Source: Acetonema longum DSM 6540 (lineage in GTDB: Bacteria > Bacillota > Negativicutes > Sporomusales > Acetonemataceae). Taken from it: a stretch of 64,000 bases of DNA. This document shows, piece after piece, positions 1 to 6,691 of this stretch (within the stretch, counting starts at the first letter, position 1; the number at the start of each line of letters is the position of its first letter). The position numbers and the translations under genes are program-made. The notes beneath the pieces were generated by a model, which was not told where the DNA came from, ran no database searches, and worked only from the letters and a program-made list of their open reading frames with translations. The stretch spans positions 41,612-105,611 of the forward strand of contig NZ_AFGF01000056.1 in NCBI RefSeq assembly GCF_000219125.1. The letters run 5' to 3'.

Positions 1-296
1 ATCCCAAATTAATCATTAACCGGATTCGTCCTAAAATGGTCAAGAAGGGCGATATGATGGATATTGACGATATTATCGATATCCTGGCAGTAGATCTGGT
101 CGGCATTATTCCCGAAGATGAATACATCATTATTTCCACTAACCGGGGTGAGCCGGCGGTGGTCAATTCTACGTCTCTTGCCAGTATGGCGTACAGAAAT
201 ATAGTTCGGCGTCTTATGGGACAAAATGTACCTTTCCTGATGTTGGATCGTGATGACGGTTTCTTTGGTAAAATCAAAGGAATGCTTAAAATGTAG
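1..296 (+). CDS. minD: Septum site-determining ATPase MinD, C-terminal part (cut by window start)
   Basis: The frame is open from base 3 and gives the last 97 residues of MinD, the membrane-associated ATPase that recruits MinC and oscillates or polarises with MinE to place the division septum. The segment INRIRPKMVKKGDMMDIDDI and the following GIIPEDEYIIISTNRGEPAV match the conserved C-terminal third of MinD. It ends with FFGKIKGMLKM, a short amphipathic tail consistent with the membrane-targeting helix. The Walker motifs lie outside the window. The stop codon is followed within 11 bases by minE, so the two are co-transcribed and probably translationally close. Identification is firm; only the 5' part is missing. 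Confidence 0.95.
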   Translation, partial: PKLIINRIRPKMVKKGDMMDIDDIIDILAVDLVGIIPEDEYIIISTNRGEPAVVNSTSLASMAYRNIVRRLMGQNVPFLMLDRDDGFFGKIKGMLKM

Positions 297-306
297 GAGG
301 ATTGAC

Positions 307-582
307 ATGCGGGAACTTTTTAGCAAGATCTTTGGAAAAGAACATGATAACATTGGATCAAAAGACATCGCCAAGGATCGCTTGCGCATGGTCCTGGTAC
401 ATGACAGAAAAGAAGCTTCGCCGCAGGTCTCAGAATACAGGGGGGTAGACATGCTGGACCTTTTCCATAAGATTTTTGGGAAAGAACAAGAATCCGGATC
501 GAAAGATATTGCCAAAGAACGTCTGCGCATGGTCTTGGTGCATGATCGGGCCAATGCTTCACCGCAGTTCATGCAAAATCTC
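307..582 (+). repeat. Direct tandem repeat inside minE
   Basis: Bases 307-450 and 451-about 582 are diverged tandem copies of the first part of minE. Most codons of the GSKDIAK...LVHDR block are retained with synonymous changes, so this is an old in-frame duplication and not an assembly stutter. The upstream copy has one extra residue (Ile) after HDN. Confidence 0.85.
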
Positions 583-768
583 AAAGATGATATGATCCAA
601 GCGATATCGCATTATATGGACATTAATGAAAAAGATATGGAAATCAACCTGTCCCAGGATAACGACTCAGTGGCGCTGGTGGCTAACATACCGGTCAACC
701 GGATGAAGCGGGTCATCGCGGAACAGTCTGGCCAGCGGAACGATTCAGATTCAGGCTGCGATGCGTAA
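307..768 (+). CDS. minE: MinE with tandemly duplicated N-terminal anti-MinCD domain
   Basis: Topological specificity factor that binds MinD and stimulates its ATPase. The start at 307 has AGGAGG at 295-300. The 153-residue product is longer than a usual MinE (about 85-105) because the N-terminal region occurs twice. Residues 1-48 and 49-about 95 both read FxKIFGKE...GSKDIAK(D/E)RLRMVLVHDR...ASPQ, the membrane-targeting and MinD-contact segment. Only the second copy continues into the dimerisation domain (about residues 96-142, DMIQAISHYMDINEKDMEIN and on). The second copy begins with its own Met (base 451) preceded by a G-rich GGGGGT, so a normal-length MinE of 105 residues could also be made. 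That the protein is MinE is clear; the effect of two contact segments is not known to me. Confidence 0.93.
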   Translation: MRELFSKIFGKEHDNIGSKDIAKDRLRMVLVHDRKEASPQVSEYRGVDMLDLFHKIFGKEQESGSKDIAKERLRMVLVHDRANASPQFMQNLKDDMIQAISHYMDINEKDMEINLSQDNDSVALVANIPVNRMKRVIAEQSGQRNDSDSGCDA

Positions 769-803
769 GCAAAAGTAAAGTATTAAAGTAAGGATAACAA
801 TCT

Positions 804-1910
804 ATGTTAAATCATCGTCTGGTAAGAAACTTAGACTTTGTTCTCATTGCCGTTACCTTATTAATCATTGCAATCAGTCTGATTTTTATCGGCAGTGCTA
901 CCCATATTAACTCGTCCATAGAGGACAGGTATTGGTATGTGCAGCGGCAAGGCGCTTTTGCTCTGATCAATATTATTGTTGTATTCTGGCTGTTGCATTA
1001 CGACTATAAGTCCCTGGGGAAAATGGCGCATGTGCTGTACGGAATTAATCTGGTCATGCTGCTGGCGGTTATGTTGATAGGGCAGTCAGCCTTGGGAGCG
1101 CAACGTTGGATTCAGATTGGCCCGATCAGTTTGCAGCCTTCTGAATTTTCCAAGCTGATCATGATTATTTCGCTGGCTCATATCCTGGATAAGCGGTCAG
1201 GACAACTGAACACGATGAAAGATGTACTGCCGATTTTTATTTATGTGGGCATCCCGTTCCTCCTGGTCTTAAAACAGCCCGATTTGGGAACAGCTCTGGT
1301 GTTTATGGCCATATTGTTCGGTATGCTTTTTATTGCCGGGATTAGGATGCAGCTGTTGGGCAAGATTGTCGGAGCCGGGATTGCCTTTCTGCCGATTTTC
1401 TGGTTTTTTCTGAAGGATTACCAGAAAAAGCGGCTTACCGTATTCATGGATCCGGGGACTGATCCGTTAGGTTCAGGCTACCATATCATTCAGTCCAAAA
1501 TTGCCATCGGGTCCGGTATGCTCTATGGAAAAGGCCTTTTTAGCGGCACCCAGAGCCAATTGAACTTTTTGCCGGAAAACCATACGGATTTTATTTTCGC
1601 CGTCATAGGAGAAGAAGTAGGGTTCATCGGTTCGGTACTGGTATTGGCGTTATATATGCTTTTGCTGTATAGAGGCGTCAAAATCGCCGGAGCAGCCCGT
1701 GATAATTTTGGGACGCTGCTGGCAGCCGGAATTGTTTCGATGCTGGCCTTTCACTTATTGGTCAATGTGGGTATGACCGCCGGCATTATGCCGGTTACCG
1801 GTATTCCTCTGCCACTGATGAGTTACGGCATCAGCGCCCTAACGACGAATATGGTCAGTTTGGGTATTTTACTGAATATCTATATGCGACGACAAAAAAT
1901 TATGTTTTAG
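804..1910 (+). CDS. rodA: Rod shape-determining protein RodA (SEDS glycosyltransferase)
   Basis: A 368-residue polytopic membrane protein of the FtsW/RodA/SpoVE family, which polymerises lipid II into glycan strands with a class B PBP during side-wall growth. About ten hydrophobic segments are visible. The periplasmic loop with ENHTDFIFAVIGEEVG carries the conserved Asp of the SEDS family, and the C-terminal GIPLPLMSYGIS signature is intact. Neighbours are the Min genes upstream and spoIVF genes downstream, as expected for a shape/division cluster. FtsW or SpoVE is the alternative, but length and context next to minDE favour RodA. A terminator follows directly. Confidence 0.9.
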   Translation: MLNHRLVRNLDFVLIAVTLLIIAISLIFIGSATHINSSIEDRYWYVQRQGAFALINIIVVFWLLHYDYKSLGKMAHVLYGINLVMLLAVMLIGQSALGAQRWIQIGPISLQPSEFSKLIMIISLAHILDKRSGQLNTMKDVLPIFIYVGIPFLLVLKQPDLGTALVFMAILFGMLFIAGIRMQLLGKIVGAGIAFLPIFWFFLKDYQKKRLTVFMDPGTDPLGSGYHIIQSKIAIGSGMLYGKGLFSGTQSQLNFLPENHTDFIFAVIGEEVGFIGSVLVLALYMLLLYRGVKIAGAARDNFGTLLAAGIVSMLAFHLLVNVGMTAGIMPVTGIPLPLMSYGISALTTNMVSLGILLNIYMRRQKIMF

Positions 1911-1920
1911 TTCTGCTAGA

Positions 1921-1970
1921 AGAACCAGGGACGTACGGTGCAAGTGCATTGTGTGTTCCTGGTTCTTTTA
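1921..1970 (+). terminator. Intrinsic terminator after rodA
   Basis: AGAACCAGG (1921-1929) pairs with CCTGGTTCT (1958-1966) and is followed by TTTT. It separates the minDE-rodA transcript from spoIVFA. Confidence 0.75.
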
Positions 1971-1980
1971 AAACCATCCG

Positions 1981-2009
1981 CATAAAACGCCCTAGGACGA
2001 TCATATATT
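1981..2009 (+). promoter_or_regulatory. Possible sigma-E-type promoter for spoIVFAB
   Basis: CATAAAA (1981-1987) and CATATATT (2002-2009), 14 bases apart, loosely resemble the sigma-E -35 and -10 elements that drive spoIVF in Bacillus. The rodA terminator just upstream means spoIVFAB needs its own promoter, but the match is weak. Confidence 0.25.
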
Positions 2010-2061
2010 TAGAATGATAAACCGGGAGGTTGTTGCAAAACTTATCTGCAACCTGGAATCT

Positions 2062-2153
2062 GGGACCGTTCAAAAAGGTCCAGATGCTAGGATGGCCGAG
2101 AAAGCGCTCTCTCGCTGGCCTGACAACGCAGATGGGCCTTTTTCAACGGTCCC
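2062..2153. repeat. Interspersed inverted-repeat element, copy A (two ends)
   Basis: A 92-bp element bounded by 17-bp terminal inverted repeats with one mismatch: GGGACCGTTCAAAAAGG at 2062-2078 and CCTTTTTCAACGGTCCC at 2137-2153. Inside the right end is a further segment, GCCCATCTGCGTTGTC on the minus strand, shared with the copy at 3791 and in part with that at 28260. No coding potential. It lies between the rodA terminator and spoIVFA. Confidence 0.7.
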
Positions 2154-2174
2154 CTGCTGGCGGAGGTCGATGGT

Positions 2175-2915
2175 ATGACACCTTGGAATAACAGTCGTTT
2201 TCGTCCCTACCAGGAGCCGCTCGATTCCTGGCCCAGGAGCAGGAAACCAATGCGATTGGCCTGGCTCAAGAAAGTGTTGATAGCGGGGCTGCTCTTTATC
2301 ATTACCTATGCAATTCATATATCTGACACGCCTTTGGCGCCGACAATGAACGCGGCTGTGAAATACCTCCTGACTGTGGAAACGGACCTGGATATGATCG
2401 TGGGCCAGATTACTCCCTATATGCCGCGGCAATTCGATTCCGCCTGGCTGAACCAAGTGAGGGCTACTGTCGCTAAACCGGCGAACCCGCTGTTGTATAT
2501 GCTTAAACCCGTTGATGGCAAGCTGGTCGCCGCTTATGGCTGGCAAACCCATCAGGTCTTAAAGCAGCAGGTTATGTATGAAGGAATCGGCGTAGAGGCG
2601 TCCCAAGGCACCGGTGTGCGGGCAGCTGCCGCCGGCAAAGTCAAACTCACCGATGAAAGCGCCCAGTTTGGCAAAATTGTAATGCTGGACCACGGTCAGG
2701 AGGTAAATACCTTGTATGGCCACTTGGGAGAAGTGCTGGTTAAACCGGGTGATATCGTGAGTCAGGGCCAGGTTATCGGCCGGGTAGGTAAAACCGGGAT
2801 GACCTCATCTCCCAGGCTATACTTTGAAATTAGGGAGAAAGGACAGAGCATTGATCCGCTGCAGCGCATTCAGGGAACATTTACCGAGCAAAGTCAGGAC
2901 CTGGGAAGGAAGTGA
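2175..2915 (+). CDS. spoIVFA: SpoIVFA-like degenerate M23 (LytM) membrane protein
   Basis: A 246-residue protein with one transmembrane segment (about residues 28-47) and a C-terminal LytM/M23 fold (about residues 125-235). The zinc motifs are lost: the usual HxG(I/V)D is YEGIG, and the final HLHFE is RLYFE. It therefore cannot be an active endopeptidase. In Bacillus SpoIVFA is an inactive LytM-domain protein that anchors and inhibits the SpoIVFB protease in the outer forespore membrane. The gene directly upstream of an SpoIVFB homologue, in the min-rod-rplU neighbourhood, makes SpoIVFA the best call. The start ATG has GGAGG at 2162-2166. Confidence 0.85.
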   Translation: MTPWNNSRFRPYQEPLDSWPRSRKPMRLAWLKKVLIAGLLFIITYAIHISDTPLAPTMNAAVKYLLTVETDLDMIVGQITPYMPRQFDSAWLNQVRATVAKPANPLLYMLKPVDGKLVAAYGWQTHQVLKQQVMYEGIGVEASQGTGVRAAAAGKVKLTDESAQFGKIVMLDHGQEVNTLYGHLGEVLVKPGDIVSQGQVIGRVGKTGMTSSPRLYFEIREKGQSIDPLQRIQGTFTEQSQDLGRK

Positions 2916-2919
2916 GTTT

Positions 2920-3801
2920 TTGCGGGCCGGCAAAATTGCTGGTGTAACTCTGTCCTTAAATATCTGGTTTGTGGCCTTGATGCTCCTGTACGGGGCTGTG
3001 GGTATGTTGGGACAGGTACTGATTGTCTTCGCCTGCGTAGCGGCCCACGAAGGAATGCATGCGCTGGCGGCAAGGTTTTTGGGATATAAGGTCCAAGAGG
3101 TGGAATTGCTTCCCTTTGGCGGCGTAGCCCGCATTGAGGGGCTGGATGCGGCGGCGCCGGGCAGTGAAATGTTCATGGCTGGCGCCGGACCGGCTGCCAG
3201 CTTGTTGCTGGCGGGTATGCTGCGATTGAGCCGGGACGTATTTCCAGGCTGGGCCGGACCGTTAGAATTAGCCTATCAAACCAATGTCATGCTGGCCTTG
3301 TTTAATTTATTACCGGCACTGCCCCTGGACGGAGGCAGGATTTTTCGCGCCTGGCTGTCTCAATACTCCACCTATCAGAAAGCAACCAATGTTACGATCT
3401 ATCTGGGCCTATTTTTGAGCAGCGCTTTATTTGCCGGCGTTATTGCCGATTTTGTCTATCGCCGCAATTTGAATATTACTCTTTTCGTACTGGCTGTCTA
3501 TCTGCCTCTGGCGGCTCGTAAGGAAATCGTGGCGGCAAATTTCCGCAGTATGCGGATTCTTTCGCGCAAAAAAATTGACTTAAAAAACAAAGGAATTATG
3601 CCTACCGGCCATTATACTGCACTGGAAACCCAACGGGCTCAAGATGTGCTGACATTGTTCGGAGCAGAGAAATATTATGTGGTATTGGTAGTAGATGATG
3701 GATTAAGGCTGAAAGGCAGTCTGACAGAAACCGAAATTTGGGAAGGGATGCCGTACCATGGGGTTCAGGCCAAGATGAAAGATTTCCTACGGGACCGCTG
3801 A
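2920..3801 (+). CDS. spoIVFB: SpoIVFB intramembrane M50 metalloprotease (pro-sigma-K processing)
   Basis: Site-2-protease family enzyme that cleaves pro-sigma-K in the mother cell. I place the start at TTG 2920, four bases after the spoIVFA stop, behind GGAAGGA (2904-2910). This numbering puts the HExxH motif (HEGMH) at residues 43-47 and the PLDGG aspartate at 137, identical to Bacillus SpoIVFB H43/E44/H47/D137, which supports the unusual start. Multiple membrane segments are followed by a C-terminal CBS-like region (about residues 225-290). Length is 293 residues against 288 in B. subtilis. The last three codons (Arg-Asp-Arg-stop) lie inside an interspersed repeat end, see 3791. Confidence 0.92.
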   Translation: MRAGKIAGVTLSLNIWFVALMLLYGAVGMLGQVLIVFACVAAHEGMHALAARFLGYKVQEVELLPFGGVARIEGLDAAAPGSEMFMAGAGPAASLLLAGMLRLSRDVFPGWAGPLELAYQTNVMLALFNLLPALPLDGGRIFRAWLSQYSTYQKATNVTIYLGLFLSSALFAGVIADFVYRRNLNITLFVLAVYLPLAARKEIVAANFRSMRILSRKKIDLKNKGIMPTGHYTALETQRAQDVLTLFGAEKYYVVLVVDDGLRLKGSLTETEIWEGMPYHGVQAKMKDFLRDR

Positions 3802-3900
3802 AAAAGGCTCATCTGCGTTGTCTCAGATTCGAGGCTGCAGATGAGTTTTGCAACAGACTCTCAGGGAGCTGTTGCAAAAAGGCCAGATTCGAGGCTGAAG
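3791..3900. repeat. Interspersed repeat, copy B, overlapping the spoIVFB stop
   Basis: GGGACCGCTGAAAAAGG at 3791-3807 matches the repeat end of copy A, and its GACCGCTGA forms the last codons and stop of spoIVFB. It continues as CTCATCTGCGTTGTC, like copy A. Two copies of CAGATTCGAGGCTG follow (about 3823 and 3882), each near a TGCAAA-type motif. No partner terminal repeat is evident, so the copy may be partial or composite. Confidence 0.6.
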
Positions 3901-4019
3901 AAGATTTTTCCACCAGGATTTTGCAGGAGTTTATGAAAGGGTGTAGAATAGACTTACAATTATGGAATAATACTGGAAAATTTATACATGCTAATGGTAT
4001 CAGCATACGGAGGTACAAC

Positions 4020-5876
4020 ATGGTTATTTTGGAACCGACTGTCTTGAACCGGGTGGCTAAACCCGGGCGATATACGGGGCAGGAATGGAACAGCGTCCGC
4101 AAAGATCCTTCTTCGGTAGACCTAACTTTTGCCCTAGCCTTCCCCGATGTATATGAAGTAGGGATGTCCAACCTGGGGTTAAAAATTCTGTATCATATTC
4201 TTAATCAGCGCCAAGATACCCTGGCGGAGCGGGTATATGCGCCCTGGGTCGATATGGAAGATGAAATGCGCCGGTCAGGGATGCCTTTATATACTCTGGA
4301 AACCTTTCGCCCTGTCCGTGAAATAGATGCGTTTGGCTTTACCCTTCAATATGAGATGAGTTACAGCAATATCCTGAATATGCTCGATTTAGCCGGCATT
4401 CCACTTTTGAGCAGCCAACGCAGTGAAGAATATCCGATCATAATCGGCGGCGGCCCTTGTGCGTTTAATGCTGAGCCTCTCGTCGATTTTTTTGATTGCT
4501 TTGTCTTGGGAGAATCTGAGGAAAGCATTGAGGAGATAGCAGACTGCCTGATCCGGTGGAAACGCGGCCGCAAGCAGGGGGGCAAACCGGCATTGCTGCG
4601 AGAGCTGGCCGGGATTGACGGAGTCTATGTACCTTCCTTTTATGAGGTCAGCTATCATTTAGACGGGACTATCAGCTGGATTGAACCGCTGCAGCCGGAG
4701 GCAAAACCCCGGATTGTCAAGCGGATTGTCAAAGACCTGGATCAAGCGCCTTTTCCCACTCACCCGGTACTGCCTTATCTGGAGATCGTCCATGACCGGA
4801 TCATGTTGGAACTGTTTCGCGGCTGTACCCGTGGCTGTCGTTTCTGTCAGGCCGGAACCATTTATCGCCCGGTCCGGGAACGGCGTCCGAAAACTCTGCG
4901 CCGGTTAGCACAGGAAATAGTGGATAGCACAGGTTATAATGAAATGTCCCTGATATCCCTGAGTTCCGCCGATTATTCCTGTTTGCGGGACCTGGTATCG
5001 GCTCTGCAGGCAGACATGTCGGCCCAGCAGGTCAGCGTATCTCTGCCGTCTCTCAGAATTGACAGTTTCTCAGTGGAACTGGCCAATCAACTGCAGAAAG
5101 TTCGCAAAAGCGGTCTGACCTTTGCTCCGGAAGCCGGCACCCAGCGTTTGCGGGATGTGATCAATAAAGGGGTCACGGAAGAAAACCTGGAAGAAGCGGT
5201 AAGATCGGCTTTTCAGGCAGGCTGGTCCAGCGTCAAGCTGTACTTTATGATCGGACTGCCTACAGAAACCGAGGAAGACGTCCGGGGTATCGCCCGTTTA
5301 GCCTACCGGGTGCTGGATATCTATAAAGAAGTGAAAGGGCGGCGCGGCGCAACGGTGAATGTCAGCATATCTTCCTTTGTTCCTAAGCCTCATACTCCTT
5401 TTCAATGGTTTGGTCAAAACAGCATAGAGATGATTGAAGAAAAACAGGCATTGCTGAAATCCTTACTGAAAGATAAAAATATTTCTTTGCATTGGCATGA
5501 TGCCCCGGTCAGTTTTATGGAAGGGGTCTTTGCCCGGGGGGACAGAAAACTGGGGCGGGTGCTGATGGAGGCATGGCAAAGAGGTGCCAAATATGACGGC
5601 TGGTCAGAACACTTCAAGTATGATGTTTGGCTGGCAGCCTTTGAGGCTGCCGGTGTGGACCCGCATTTTTACGCTAACCGGGAGCGGCAGGCAGGGGAGG
5701 TCCTGCCTTGGGACCATCTCTCTACCGGCGTTGACAAAGCGTTCATGTATAGAGAATATGAAAAAGCTTTGGAGGAACAAGGCACAGTAGATTGCCGCCG
5801 CGGTCAATGCGGCGTCTGTGGTGTCTGCCCGGGTCTGGGAGTAGCGGTGGTGGACTGGGAGGGAGCAAATGCATGA
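4020..5876 (+). CDS. Radical SAM protein, TIGR03960 family
   Basis: A 618-residue member of the uncharacterised radical SAM family TIGR03960. The N-terminal half (about residues 40-200) resembles a cobalamin-binding-like domain of B12-type radical SAM enzymes. The [4Fe-4S]/SAM motif CTRGCRFC lies near residue 270, and a Cys-rich tail (CRRGQCGVCGVC) is at about residues 596-607, possibly a further cluster site. Start ATG 4020 has CGGAGG at 4007-4012; earlier in-frame Mets lie inside spoIVFB or the repeat. The stop overlaps the next start (ATGA), and in many genomes the two proteins are encoded as a pair or a fusion. The substrate is unknown; tRNA/RNA modification is a guess from the neighbouring RNA genes. 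Confidence 0.9.
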   Translation: MVILEPTVLNRVAKPGRYTGQEWNSVRKDPSSVDLTFALAFPDVYEVGMSNLGLKILYHILNQRQDTLAERVYAPWVDMEDEMRRSGMPLYTLETFRPVREIDAFGFTLQYEMSYSNILNMLDLAGIPLLSSQRSEEYPIIIGGGPCAFNAEPLVDFFDCFVLGESEESIEEIADCLIRWKRGRKQGGKPALLRELAGIDGVYVPSFYEVSYHLDGTISWIEPLQPEAKPRIVKRIVKDLDQAPFPTHPVLPYLEIVHDRIMLELFRGCTRGCRFCQAGTIYRPVRERRPKTLRRLAQEIVDSTGYNEMSLISLSSADYSCLRDLVSALQADMSAQQVSVSLPSLRIDSFSVELANQLQKVRKSGLTFAPEAGTQRLRDVINKGVTEENLEEAVRSAFQAGWSSVKLYFMIGLPTETEEDVRGIARLAYRVLDIYKEVKGRRGATVNVSISSFVPKPHTPFQWFGQNSIEMIEEKQALLKSLLKDKNISLHWHDAPVSFMEGVFARGDRKLGRVLMEAWQRGAKYDGWSEHFKYDVWLAAFEAAGVDPHFYANRERQAGEVLPWDHLSTGVDKAFMYREYEKALEEQGTVDCRRGQCGVCGVCPGLGVAVVDWEGANA

Positions 5877-6562
5877 TCGTACGCTGTGAAATCACAAAAG
5901 GGGAAGCAGTCAGGTATCTATCCCATCTTGACTATGCGGGCGCCATTGAACGGGCCTTGCGCCGTTCCAAGCTGCCACTGGCCTATTCCGAAGGGTTCAA
6001 TCCCCATATGCGTATGGCATTCGCCTCCGCTCTGGCGGTAGGCGTAACCAGCCAGGCCGAGTATATGGATGTGACCATGACTCAAGAAATCCCCATGTCC
6101 CAGGTGCGGGAAAGGTTGGTTCCCCAGCTGCCGCCAGGAATTTCACTGCAGGAACTCAGGCAGATTACACCTCAGCATAAGTCGCTGATGGCTTTGGTGA
6201 ATGGGGCCACCTACCGGATTACCGCTCACAGAAGGGGAGGGAGCGGCGACCCGGCGCTCAGTCTGGAGCGATTTAACCGGGAAAGTTCGGTTGATTATAC
6301 CCGGGTTACGCCGAAAGGCCGGCGGGACATAAACCTGAAAGAATTTCTGCCGGAACCGGTCAGGTTCCTGGAGACCGGGTCTGACATCATTATGGAGATG
6401 GCCATTGCCGTTACACCTGCCGGCAGTGTGAAGCCGGGAGAGGTACTGGAAGTGCTGGCAGAGAGGTATGATCTGTCGGTTGACCCGGCTGGAGCGGCGA
6501 TTCACCGGTTAGGCCTCTGGGTTCATGAGGCCGGATCTTATGTTTCCCCTATGAAAATATAA
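5873..6562 (+). CDS. TIGR03936/DUF2344 partner of the radical SAM protein
   Basis: A 229-residue protein that opens with MIVRCEITKGEAVRYLSHLD and contains the SEGFNPHMRMAFASAL block typical of DUF2344 (radical-SAM-linked protein). Its ATG overlaps the stop of the preceding gene by four bases, so translation is coupled. Its only recurrent association that I know is with TIGR03960 radical SAM proteins upstream of rng/rplU. Activity is not known. Confidence 0.88.
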   Translation: MIVRCEITKGEAVRYLSHLDYAGAIERALRRSKLPLAYSEGFNPHMRMAFASALAVGVTSQAEYMDVTMTQEIPMSQVRERLVPQLPPGISLQELRQITPQHKSLMALVNGATYRITAHRRGGSGDPALSLERFNRESSVDYTRVTPKGRRDINLKEFLPEPVRFLETGSDIIMEMAIAVTPAGSVKPGEVLEVLAERYDLSVDPAGAAIHRLGLWVHEAGSYVSPMKI

Positions 6563-6658
6563 ACAGCCGGTAATTTCAGGAGACACTATTTTTCGGCTGT
6601 TTCCGATGCGGCGCTTCTGTCGGGACTCCCGAAAAGGAATCGCTTTCCTGCTTACTCC

Positions 6659-6675
6659 GAGATGCCTGGCATCTC
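6659..6675. repeat. GAGATGC-type mini-hairpin 1
   Basis: GAGATGCCTGGCATCTC forms a 7-bp stem with a CTG loop, ending four bases before the AGGAGG of rng. Similar hairpins with three-base loops occur at 18523, 25631 and 38020. Confidence 0.6.
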
Positions 6676-6691
6676 TTTAGGAGGCTGAACC

